NCBI GenBank assembly: GCA_035949375.1
Contig: DASZIG010000007.1
Coordinates: forward strand, 1 to 64,000
DNA from: Gp13-AA77 sp035949375
Lineage (GTDB): Bacteria > Acidobacteriota > Terriglobia > UBA7540
Direction: 5' to 3'
DNA length: 64,000 nucleotides
How positions within the stretch are numbered: the first letter of the stretch is position 1; each line of letters starts with the position of its first letter. Positions 35,607-43,882 of the stretch are shown here, piece after piece. A program made the position numbers and the translations under genes. The notes beneath the pieces are model-generated. The model was not told the origin of the DNA. It saw nothing but the letters and a program-made list of their open reading frames with translations, and searched no databases.

Positions 35607-36761
35607 ATGGATACCATGCACCTTTTCTACTTCGACGCGGGCGGCGGGCACCGCAGCGCCGCCGTGGCCCTGGACGCTGTGCTCGGGCGCGAGGGTACGT
35701 GGAAGACTGAGCTTACTAGCCTCCAGCAGATCCTGGACCCCATCGACCCGGTGCGGCGCCTCACGGGCACGCGCCTCGAGGACCTTTATAACCTGCTGCT
35801 GCGCCGCGGCTGGACACGCGGCTCGGAGCATCTGCTGGTTCCCCTTCATGCCGCCATTCGCCGCTATCATCCCGAGACCGTGCGGCTGCTCGAGGAGCAT
35901 TGGCTCAAGATGCGGCCCGATTTCGTGGTCTCGCTCGTGCCTCAATTCAACCGCGCGATCTATGAGAGCCTGCGCCACGTTGACGCGCCCCTGGTAACGA
36001 TCCTGACGGACTTCGCCGACTTTCCGCCGCATTTCTGGATCGAGCCGCCGCACGATGGAGTAGGCCAGTTCTTCATCTGCGGCACCGAGCGGGCCGCGGC
36101 GCAGGCGCTTGAGGTCGGCGTGGCGCCCGAGCGAGTGCTGCGCACGAGCGGCATGATCGTGCACCCGCGATTCTATGAAGCGCCGGCCGTGGACCGCGAG
36201 CGGGAGCGCGTGCGCCTAGGCCTGAGCGCGAGCCTGCCCACCGGCCTGGTTCTGTTTGGCGGCCACGGTTCGATGGCGATGCGCGAGATCGCGGAGCGTC
36301 TGGACGAATCGGGGATTGACATGCAACTCATCCTGATCTGCGGGCGCAACCGCACCCTCGAAGACGACCTGCGACGAATGCGCGCGCGGCGGCCCCGCTT
36401 CGTGGAAGGCTTCACCGCGGAGGTGCCCTATTACATGCAGCTCGCCGACTTCTTCATCGGCAAGCCGGGTCCGGGAAGCGTGAGCGAGGCGCTGCTGATG
36501 AAGCTGCCGGTGATTGTGGAGCGCAATGCCCGCACCATGCCGCAGGAGCGCTACAACGTGCAATGGGTGCTCGAAAAGGGTGTGGGGCTGGCCGTGAAGG
36601 ATTTTGGCGACGAGATCGCCGGAGCCGTGAAGCAGTTGCTGCGCCCCGGCGTTCTCGACGCTTATCGCCAGCGCGCGGCGGCGCTGCAGAATCGCGCGGT
36701 GTTCGAAATCCCCGGCCTACTCCGCGATGTCTGGGAGCGTCATGCCGCTCCTGTGGCCTGA
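35607..36761 (+). CDS. MGDG synthase-like glycosyltransferase
   Basis: 384 aa. The N-terminus DAGGGHRSAAVALDAVLG is the GGGH motif of the monogalactosyldiacylglycerol synthase family, with FPPHFWI and LTDFAD (substrate region) near 135. The GT-B second half has VLFGGHGSMAMREIAE and FIGKPGPGSVSEALLMKLPV, which binds the UDP sugar. It would transfer a sugar to diacylglycerol or a related lipid. It is divergent from the PHP-PAP2 operon, 101 bp apart. The alternative is a MurG-like enzyme, but the GGGH opening favours the MGDG family. Confidence 0.87.
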   Translation: MDTMHLFYFDAGGGHRSAAVALDAVLGREGTWKTELTSLQQILDPIDPVRRLTGTRLEDLYNLLLRRGWTRGSEHLLVPLHAAIRRYHPETVRLLEEHWLKMRPDFVVSLVPQFNRAIYESLRHVDAPLVTILTDFADFPPHFWIEPPHDGVGQFFICGTERAAAQALEVGVAPERVLRTSGMIVHPRFYEAPAVDRERERVRLGLSASLPTGLVLFGGHGSMAMREIAERLDESGIDMQLILICGRNRTLEDDLRRMRARRPRFVEGFTAEVPYYMQLADFFIGKPGPGSVSEALLMKLPVIVERNARTMPQERYNVQWVLEKGVGLAVKDFGDEIAGAVKQLLRPGVLDAYRQRAAALQNRAVFEIPGLLRDVWERHAAPVA

Positions 36762-36803
36762 AGAACGCCTCGCAGGCCGGCTCGCCGCGTGCGCGCACCG
36801 CGC

Positions 36804-36833
36804 TTGACGCTGGTTCTTTTCGGCCCTTACTCT
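36804..36833 (+). promoter_or_regulatory. Promoter of the antitoxin-toxin locus
   Basis: TTGACG (36804-36809) and TACTCT (36828-36833) are 18 bases apart. Transcription would start at about 36840, at or just before the antitoxin ATG, leaving almost no leader. Confidence 0.5.
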
Positions 36834-36840
36834 AGGAGTC

Positions 36841-37065
36841 ATGGAAATACATCTTCCACCCGACAAGGAAGCCCGCCTGCGCCAGTTGGCCATCCGCACT
36901 GGCCGTGATGCCGCACAGGTGGTCGAGGAAGCGGTTGATCAGATGCTGGATTACGAACAGCACTTTATTGCGGCCGTTGAGGAAGGGCGCGCTTCCGCTC
37001 GCCGCGGCGATTTGCTGGAGCACGACGAGGTGGTTGAGCGCACCGAGCAGATCTTCGGGCGGTGA
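36841..37065 (+). CDS. CopG/ParD-like antitoxin
   Basis: 74 aa. A short strand MEIHLPPDKEARLRQLAIRT and a helix ending VEEAVDQMLDYEQHFIAAVEEG resemble the ribbon-helix-helix plus toxin-binding tail of ParD-type antitoxins. Its stop overlaps the toxin start (TGATG at 37063-37067), the usual coupling. The toxin is frameshifted. The antitoxin reads intact, so the locus may be in decay. Confidence 0.85.
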   Translation: MEIHLPPDKEARLRQLAIRTGRDAAQVVEEAVDQMLDYEQHFIAAVEEGRASARRGDLLEHDEVVERTEQIFGR

Positions 37066-37339
37066 TGCGGGTTCGATGGACTTTCAACGCCGCGAATGAC
37101 CTTACCCGGATCGTAGAGCGGATCCGCAAAGATAATCCCGCCGCCGCTCAAAACGTCGCCAAGAGGGTCTACAGCGCAGTGGCTGAACTTCGCAGATTTC
37201 CCCGCCAGGGGCGCATTGGTTTAGTCGAGAACACGAGAGAATTGGTTTTGCTCCGTGGCCCTATGTCGCGGTGTACGAAGTCCTTAAGGACGAGGTTCAG
37301 GTGCTGCGAATACGCCACACCTCGCAGGACTGGCCTTGA
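37065..37339 (+). pseudogene. Frameshifted ParE/RelE-type toxin
   Basis: The first 62 residues are a normal ParE: VRWTFNAANDLTRIVERIRK, NPAAAQNVAKRVYSAVAELR and FPRQGRIGLVENTRELVLL. The expected end, PWPYVAVYEVLKDEVQVLRI then RHTSQDWP and a stop at 37337-37339, is present but in the frame one base earlier, so one base is missing near 37250-37253 (TTGCTCCGTGG). The unshifted frame runs on into unrelated residues. It is one lesion only, so a sequencing error remains possible. Confidence 0.75.
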
Positions 37340-37400
37340 AAGGCCGCCCTGTCAGAATACGACAGTCAGCATTTTGCGCAATTCTCAATAAGAGGCCGGC

Positions 37401-40289
37401 ATGTGGAGGAGCATGTTTAGAAAAAGCGGTTCGGCTGTGGACGTAATGTCAGCAATTGCGATTCTATGCATCGGCGGGTGGGGCTTGGTGCGCACCTTCG
37501 CCGGTGCGGGACAGAATCAGCGTTCGGGGCAGACATCGACGGAATCGCGCGAGCGCAGAAGTCTTTCCACCAGCAAGTCGCTGCTCGTTCCCGAGCCCGG
37601 CGACCCCCAACGCACCAACAGTCTCCCGCTGACCGCCGCCCTGAGCCCTGACGGCCGCTATCTTGCGCTGCTGAACAATGGGTTCGGCACGGCGGAGTCG
37701 AACCAAAGCGAGTCGATCGCCATTCTTGATCTGACCTCGGGCGCTCTCACCGACTATCCCGACGCGCGCCTCGGGCGGAGGACTCATCAGACCTATTTCC
37801 TCGGACTCGCCTTCAGCGGCGACGGCCATGAGGTCTACGCTTCCATGGCCTCGCTGACGGACGTCGAGGGCACGCGCCCCGGCGACACCGGGAACGGCGT
37901 GGCGGTGTACACGTTCGACGGCGGGCGTCTCGCGCCCGAGCGCTTCATCAAGATTCCTCTGCAGCCGCTCGGGCCGGACGCGAAAACTAGCGTCGCGGTG
38001 GGTCTCCCGGCAGGGAAAGCCGTTTCGTATCCCGCCGGACTGGCGGTGGTGCGGCAAAGCGGACATGAGCGCCTGTTGGTCGCGGACGATCTTTCCGATG
38101 ATGCCCTGCTGATCGACGCCACGAGCGGCGAGATTCTGCACCGTTTCGATCTCAGCACGAATAACAAGGTGGTGCCGTCGTCGTATCCGTACACGGTTAT
38201 AGCCGCCCGCGACGGCAAGCGCGCGTGGGTCAGTCTGTGGAACGCCTCGGAAGTCGACGAGCTTGACCTCGATGGCGGGACCGTACGCCGCAAACTTCCG
38301 TTGTATCAGCCGCGCGCGTCCGCCGGGCCCGGCTCGCATCCCACGGCATTGCTGCTGAGCAGGGACGAGTCGCGCTTATACGTGGCGCTGGCCAATGCGG
38401 ACCGCGTGGCGGTGGTCGATACAGCGTCAGGCGACATGGTGGCCTGGCTTGGCACCGAGTTGCCCGGAGAGAGATACGGTGGAACTTTTCCAAACGCCCT
38501 GGCTCTGAATGCCGCAGGTGACAGGCTCTACGTGGCGGATGCGTCCGCGAATGCCGTGGCTGTGTTTGACGTGACCCACTTCGGGCCTGTCAGCGGCAAC
38601 ATCTCGGCGAAGGCGCTGGGATTCATTCCGACCGAGTGGTATCCGACCGCGCTGGCGGTCGCGGGCGACCACTTGCTCGTGGCCACGGGTAAGGGACAGG
38701 GCACGGGACCCAACTCGGCCGTGTTGCCGCCCTTTCCGGGCCAAACCTCCACGCGACCCAATCATCCTTACATCCCGACGCTGATTCACGGCTCCATCGC
38801 CAGCATCAACCTGCCCAAGGCGGAGAGCGAGCTGCGCGATCTTACACGCGAGGTCGCCGGAAACAACGGCATGCTGGCGAAAGCCCGCTCCATGCGATTC
38901 GCCGGCGGGCGGGACCCGATCCATCACGTGATTTACATCATTAAGGAGAATCGCAGCTACGATCAGGTGTTCGGCGACATCAAGGAAGCGAACGGCGACG
39001 CGTCGCTCGTGATGTATGGCGAAGACATCACGCCCAATCAGCACAAGCTGGCGCGGCAATTCGGAGTTCTCGACAATTTCTACGTCAGCGGCGAGGTGTC
39101 GGGCAACGGCCACGTGTGGTCCACGGCGGCCATCACCAGCGACTACACGGAAAAGACCTGGGAGATCAGCTATCGCAGCGGCGAGCGCCTTTACGATTAC
39201 GAAGGCGAAGTGTCGAAGGGCTATCCGCTCGAGCAGGGAATCCCGGACGTGGACGAGCCGGCGACCGGGTATCTTTGGGGCGACGTGGCCCGTGCCGGAC
39301 GCAGCTACCGGCACTACGGTGAGTTCGTCGCCACCGAGTGGTGCAACGAGTTTACCCCCCAACAATCGCCAACTGCCGGAACGCCGCGGCCGCAAGGCGA
39401 GGCCTGTCCTCAGACCTTCGTTCACCCGGGCGAGCCATTGCCCGCCAATGTGGGCCAGCCGCACGGCGGGCCCAGCCCCTGGCCATGGGCGGTTCCGGTC
39501 ATCGCGCGCGACGTGCCCACCAAGCCCGAGTTGGTCGGCCACTTTGACCCGCGCTTTGCTGATTTCAACCTCTCCTACCCGGACCAGTTGCGCGTGGACG
39601 AATTCCTCAACGAGTTCGCGGGATTCGTGGCTGCGCGCCAGCAGGGCCGAAAAGGGGACGAGTTGCCCGAGTTTGTGCTCCTGCGCCTTCCCAACAACCA
39701 CACCGCCGGCACGCGCCCGGGATCGCCGAAACCTGAAGCGTCAGTGGCCGACAACGATCTTGCTGTAGGCCGAGTTGTGGAGGCTATTTCGCACAGTCCT
39801 TATTGGGACGACACGGCGCTGTTTATCCTCGAAGATGACGCCCAGGACGGCCCCGATCACGTGGACGCGCATCGCAGTCCGGCGCTCGTGATCAGCAAGT
39901 ATGCGCCGAACCCGTCGAGCGGGCCTTTTGTGGATCACGAGTTCAACACCACCGTGAACATGATCCGCACCATGGAAGTTCTGCTCGGCCTTGCACCGAT
40001 GAACAACAATGATGCCTGGGCCGCCCCCATGTCCGAATTGTTCAGCGGTCGCGGGGCCGAACCGCCGTTCAGCGCGGATGACACCAATCTGAAGAACGGG
40101 CTCATTTATCAGATGAACCCGCCGAACGCCCCGGGCGCCAAGGCGTCCGCGCGTCTGGACTTTTCCCACGCCGACGCCGCCGATCACGTGGCTCTGAACC
40201 GGATTCTTTGGAGGGAGCGCAAAGGGAATGTTCCCATGCCGGCGCCCAGGCACAATGTCTTTCCGGCAGGCGATGACGATGGAGACTGA
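37401..40289 (+). CDS. Beta-propeller/phosphoesterase fusion (YncE-type repeats with AcpA/PLC-type domain)
   Basis: 962 aa. A transmembrane start at about 12-35 is followed by a Ser/Arg-rich linker, then about 450 residues of YVTN-like propeller blades (AALSPDGRYLALLNNGFG; SRDESRLYVALANADRVAVV; ALNAAGDRLYVADASANAV). The last 450 residues are the phosphoesterase family of AcpA/phospholipase C: HVIYIIKENRSYDQVFGDI near 508, NHTAGTRPG near 770, and ILEDDAQDGPDHVDAHR near 810 with metal-binding acids. It is probably an exported phosphatase or phospholipase; the propeller may bind the substrate. Starts 62 bp after the toxin pseudogene. Confidence 0.88.
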   Translation: MWRSMFRKSGSAVDVMSAIAILCIGGWGLVRTFAGAGQNQRSGQTSTESRERRSLSTSKSLLVPEPGDPQRTNSLPLTAALSPDGRYLALLNNGFGTAESNQSESIAILDLTSGALTDYPDARLGRRTHQTYFLGLAFSGDGHEVYASMASLTDVEGTRPGDTGNGVAVYTFDGGRLAPERFIKIPLQPLGPDAKTSVAVGLPAGKAVSYPAGLAVVRQSGHERLLVADDLSDDALLIDATSGEILHRFDLSTNNKVVPSSYPYTVIAARDGKRAWVSLWNASEVDELDLDGGTVRRKLPLYQPRASAGPGSHPTALLLSRDESRLYVALANADRVAVVDTASGDMVAWLGTELPGERYGGTFPNALALNAAGDRLYVADASANAVAVFDVTHFGPVSGNISAKALGFIPTEWYPTALAVAGDHLLVATGKGQGTGPNSAVLPPFPGQTSTRPNHPYIPTLIHGSIASINLPKAESELRDLTREVAGNNGMLAKARSMRFAGGRDPIHHVIYIIKENRSYDQVFGDIKEANGDASLVMYGEDITPNQHKLARQFGVLDNFYVSGEVSGNGHVWSTAAITSDYTEKTWEISYRSGERLYDYEGEVSKGYPLEQGIPDVDEPATGYLWGDVARAGRSYRHYGEFVATEWCNEFTPQQSPTAGTPRPQGEACPQTFVHPGEPLPANVGQPHGGPSPWPWAVPVIARDVPTKPELVGHFDPRFADFNLSYPDQLRVDEFLNEFAGFVAARQQGRKGDELPEFVLLRLPNNHTAGTRPGSPKPEASVADNDLAVGRVVEAISHSPYWDDTALFILEDDAQDGPDHVDAHRSPALVISKYAPNPSSGPFVDHEFNTTVNMIRTMEVLLGLAPMNNNDAWAAPMSELFSGRGAEPPFSADDTNLKNGLIYQMNPPNAPGAKASARLDFSHADAADHVALNRILWRERKGNVPMPAPRHNVFPAGDDDGD

Positions 40290-40339
40290 GGCAGTGCGGA
40301 AGTCAGGGGCGGCAGACCCTGGGTACTGGTGTCTGGGTA

Positions 40340-40408
40340 CTGGTGTCATTTGCCATGTGGAATCCCTTTCGAGCACCGTCATTCCCGCGGTCGCGCAAAT
40401 GACACCAG
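40340..40408. repeat. 13-bp inverted repeat element
   Basis: CTGGTGTCATTTG at 40340-40352 is exactly inverted at 40396-40408, 43 bases apart, and GGTACTGGTGTC is repeated just before the left arm. It lies between two convergent genes. It could be a terminator-like hairpin or a small mobile palindrome. There is no T-run. Confidence 0.5.
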
Positions 40409-40484
40409 CACCAGACCCTGCCCCTGCGATCAAGGAAAAGTAAGACCTCACCACGAAGGTCACAGAGAGAGTCTCGAGGGCGGT

Positions 40485-42449
40485 TCAGAATTTCCAATCG
40501 ATGCCGAGGCGCACGCCGTTGCCGCGCTCGATCCCCAGGATCTGCGTGGAATCGTAGTGGGTGTAGCCGAGGCTGCCCGCAAGATAACGCGTTGCCCTGA
40601 ACCGGATCGTCGGGCTCACCACGAAGGCGCGCTTGAGCGCCTGGCCCTGATCCACTTGCTGCACGCCGTATCCCGCCGCCAGGTCGTAGCCCCATCGCCT
40701 CGAGATCCAGCCACTGAGGCGTCCATTGAGCAGATCGCGCTGATAGAAGGTGGGCGTGAAGAACCCCAGATCCACGTCGCGGCGCGGCCCGTCGTAGCCG
40801 CACACGAAGGCTGACGCGCCCAGGTCGAGCGCGAACCGCTCGCCGTCGATCACCCTGCGATTGAAGGTGATCGTGCCGCCGCTGCCGCTCTCTTCATCGC
40901 GCGCGGCGGCGGCCTGCGGCTGACCGGCCACGAAGACTGGTAGGGAATTCACCTGCTGGTAGCTCTCGCTCGCGAGATTCTCCTCGAAGTAAGTCAGGTG
41001 AAACGCGGTCCGCCGATCGAGGTTCCAGTTGATGCCACCCTCCTTGCGGGCGGAGACCACTCCCAGGCGCGCGGCGAGCGGGGTGTAGGGCAGGGCGAGG
41101 TGCGACCAGGTGAGATCGAAGCTCCAGGCGGGGTTGAGCGCGTAGGTTGCCCCGAGAAATCCGATGGGCGTGAGCGTTGCGCCTGGCTGCAGCCCGGATG
41201 AGTTCGGCAGAGCCACGGGCAGGCCGGGGCCCAGATGCTCCATGCCGATGCCGCCGCGCAGCGTGAGACCTGCCACAACATGGGTGGTCTGGCGATAGAG
41301 GAATTCCGTAGGCGCCACCGCTCCTTGGATGAGTCCCGAGGGGCTCTCGGAAGGCAGCGCGCTCGCGGCGAAGCTCGAAGTGCTGCGGGGCAGCGCTACA
41401 AAGTCGAGCTCGGAGCCGAAAGCAAACGAGCGCAGGTCTTCGTCGATCAGGCCGGGCGGAACTCCCGGCTCGGGGCTGCCGATCTCGCGCGAGTAACCCG
41501 CCGTCAGATGCAGCACTGTGGTGGATTCGTTCCGCAGGCTCTCGCGGAGACGGGCGACTTCAGCGTTGTGGCGCGAGACGCGGTTGGCGCGGTCGAGCAG
41601 CAGCCGCGTGCGATAGCGGTGGCCGCGCGCGCGTTCAATGCTCGCGAGCAAATACAGCGCGTCAAAGTCCTGCGGCTGCTCGGCGGACAGGCGGCTGGCG
41701 TCGGCACAGGCTCGCACGAGATCGCCCGTGTAGTAGCGCGCCTGCGCCGCGCCCATCAGCGCCGCAGGATCGGCGGGGCGCCGGAGCAGCACGTGTTCGA
41801 ACTGGCGGAGCGAGCTCGCGTACTGGCCCTGCTTGAGCTCGAGCTGGGCGAGCAGCAGCCGGGCATCGATTTGCTCCGGGTTGAGAGCGATCACCGTCGC
41901 CAGCCGATCGCGCGCCGCCGGATACTGATGGGTGGCGGCTTCGAGGCGCGCGGCCTGGTAGATGTAATCGGCGTTCTCGGGATGCGCGGACGCCAGTTGG
42001 CCGTAAATCGCCGCCGCGTCCTCGCGCTTGCCGCACCACTCCTCGACGGCGGCCAGCCCTTCCAGCGTTTCGGGGTCGCCGGGCGCGTCTTCGAGCACGG
42101 ATCGGTAGGCTCGAATCGAGTCCTCGTACTGAAGGTTCCAGCCGAGCAGGCGCGCAAGCTCGATCCGGGCGGCGCGGTCGTCCGGAACCGCTGCCACTAC
42201 CCGGCGGTACGCGGCGATGGCCTCCGTGAAATTCTTCCGGCCGGCTTCGATTCTGGCCGTGGCTTCGAGCGCGTCCACGTCGTTCGGATCAGTCTTCAGG
42301 CGCTGCTGGTATTCCGCGAGCTGTTGCGATTGCGACTCATCCTGTGCTGAGAGCGCGCGATGTGATCCGGCGAGGACGCAGACAACGCTGAGCAGAATTC
42401 TTGCGAGGGTTCGTATCTTCGAATTGGGGCTGCGCTCGTTCAGCATCAT
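40485..42449 (-). CDS. TPR protein with C-terminal outer-membrane beta-barrel (YaiO-like)
   Basis: 654 aa from the ATG at 42449, which overlaps the stop of the glycosyltransferase gene as ATGA. A signal peptide ends near residue 35 (LLSVVCVLAGSHRALSAQ). Residues 40-310 are about seven TPR repeats (AIAAYRRVVAAVPDDRAARI; RLATVIALNPEQIDARLLLA). From about 320 the protein is beta-rich with alternating polar and aromatic residues and ends RLGIDWKF with a terminal Phe, as in outer-membrane barrels. This fits a polysaccharide exporter: TPR superhelix in the periplasm leading to the pore, as in PgaA, BcsC or YaiO. Part of a HEAT-GT2-barrel operon. Confidence 0.82.
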   Translation of the reverse strand: MMLNERSPNSKIRTLARILLSVVCVLAGSHRALSAQDESQSQQLAEYQQRLKTDPNDVDALEATARIEAGRKNFTEAIAAYRRVVAAVPDDRAARIELARLLGWNLQYEDSIRAYRSVLEDAPGDPETLEGLAAVEEWCGKREDAAAIYGQLASAHPENADYIYQAARLEAATHQYPAARDRLATVIALNPEQIDARLLLAQLELKQGQYASSLRQFEHVLLRRPADPAALMGAAQARYYTGDLVRACADASRLSAEQPQDFDALYLLASIERARGHRYRTRLLLDRANRVSRHNAEVARLRESLRNESTTVLHLTAGYSREIGSPEPGVPPGLIDEDLRSFAFGSELDFVALPRSTSSFAASALPSESPSGLIQGAVAPTEFLYRQTTHVVAGLTLRGGIGMEHLGPGLPVALPNSSGLQPGATLTPIGFLGATYALNPAWSFDLTWSHLALPYTPLAARLGVVSARKEGGINWNLDRRTAFHLTYFEENLASESYQQVNSLPVFVAGQPQAAAARDEESGSGGTITFNRRVIDGERFALDLGASAFVCGYDGPRRDVDLGFFTPTFYQRDLLNGRLSGWISRRWGYDLAAGYGVQQVDQGQALKRAFVVSPTIRFRATRYLAGSLGYTHYDSTQILGIERGNGVRLGIDWKF

Positions 42450-43879
42450 CGTTCCACCGGGCTTGCCGCTAGTTTCGCGGGTGCAACGTGCACCACTTTT
42501 TCCCATTTGCGGAAGCCCTTTAAGAAGCGCATGACGCCCGTGAAGCGGTACCAGAGCAGCAATTGCCGATAGCCGAAATTCTCGATCAAGGCGTACAGCA
42601 GGAGGGCGCCGATCTGGCCCGCGGTTGCGTATCGGCGGTAGGTCAGCTCCTCGAGAACCACGGCCGCCACGGAGAGCAGGCCGGAGTAAGCGAGGCTGAA
42701 GAACAGCAGTGGCAGCAGGAAGGTGAGCAATGCCGGATCGAGCCAGGCCGCCAGCGGAATCACGAGATAACCCGCCGGTTCCACCACCGCGCCCAGACCC
42801 TCCACCAGGGCATGAAAGGGAAGGCTGAGCCAGCCGAGACCCCCGAGGGTGGGATCAAAGAACATCCGCCGGTTCTTCCACAGCGTCTGGCAGAGACCGA
42901 GCTGCCAACGGCGCCGCTGGCGTCCGAGCATCCGCAGGCTGTCGGGGCACTCCGCCCAACACACCGGGTCCGACGCAAAGTTCGTGCGGATCTTGCGCCC
43001 GTGCTCGGCAGCCCAATGCCGCAGCCGGACCACCAATTCCATGTCCTCGGTGACGGTATCGCCGCTGAACCCCCCGGCTTCGACCACGGTTTCGCCATGA
43101 AAAACCGCGAAGGCGCCGGAGATCTGGAGCGTGCCTCCGATGAGGTTCCAGCCCGTGCGGCCAAACAGGAAGCTGCGCAGGTACTCGACCACCTGGAAGC
43201 GCTCAAGGCCCGTACGGGGCAGGTTCACTTTTACGATCTTCCCATCCACCACCGTGCAGCCGTTCAGCACACGGACCATGCCGCCGCTGGCGGCGATATG
43301 AACGGGCGAACGGACGATGGGTCGCATCAGTCGCAGGATGGCGTCAGGCTCCAGAATGCAGTCGGCGTCGAGGGTGCAAAAGTAAGGCGTACGGCACATA
43401 TTCAGCCCGGCGTTAAGGGCATCCGCCTTGCCGCCGTTCTCCTTGCTGATGACCACCAGGTTGGGAAAATCACCGCTCAGGTACACGCCGCGCACCGGAC
43501 GCGAGGGTAGTTGCGGGCGCACAATGAGGTCGCCCGGGATCAGCTTGAAAGCGGCTACCAGTCTTTTCAGGGTCTCATCGGACGAGCCGTCGTCCACGAC
43601 GCAAAACTGGATTCCGGGATAGTCCGTCCGCAGCATGGAGCGCACCGACTCGACGATGACTTCCTGTTCATTCCAGGCCGGCATGATGATCGTCGCCGGC
43701 GGCGTGACTGGCGACTCCCGCAATTGCTGCAGTGCTTCGTAGCTGCGGCGCCGCTTGTGAAGCCACACGGAAACGAGCGACATCAGCATCAGCGCGCTGT
43801 AGCCGCCGTTGCCTACCACGAAGTACACCGCAAGCAGGGCGTTGAAGAGAATGAGCGCGTTTACGGCCAGGCTATGCAC
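42446..43879 (-). CDS. Processive family 2 glycosyltransferase, membrane-bound
   Basis: 477 aa. Two N-terminal helices (about 5-45) precede a GT2 domain with VVDDGSSDETLKRL (first aspartates), TLDADCIL (DXD), VTEDMELVVRLRHW (TED base) and GRQRRRWQLG (QXXRW), all of a processive synthase such as PgaC or cellulose synthase. Three or four helices at about 340-440 form the transport channel. It should polymerise a UDP- or similar sugar across the inner membrane. It is three bases downstream of the HEAT protein gene and overlaps the beta-barrel gene by four. Confidence 0.9.
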   Translation of the reverse strand: MHSLAVNALILFNALLAVYFVVGNGGYSALMLMSLVSVWLHKRRRSYEALQQLRESPVTPPATIIMPAWNEQEVIVESVRSMLRTDYPGIQFCVVDDGSSDETLKRLVAAFKLIPGDLIVRPQLPSRPVRGVYLSGDFPNLVVISKENGGKADALNAGLNMCRTPYFCTLDADCILEPDAILRLMRPIVRSPVHIAASGGMVRVLNGCTVVDGKIVKVNLPRTGLERFQVVEYLRSFLFGRTGWNLIGGTLQISGAFAVFHGETVVEAGGFSGDTVTEDMELVVRLRHWAAEHGRKIRTNFASDPVCWAECPDSLRMLGRQRRRWQLGLCQTLWKNRRMFFDPTLGGLGWLSLPFHALVEGLGAVVEPAGYLVIPLAAWLDPALLTFLLPLLFFSLAYSGLLSVAAVVLEELTYRRYATAGQIGALLLYALIENFGYRQLLLWYRFTGVMRFLKGFRKWEKVVHVAPAKLAASPVER

Positions 43880-43882
43880 GTT

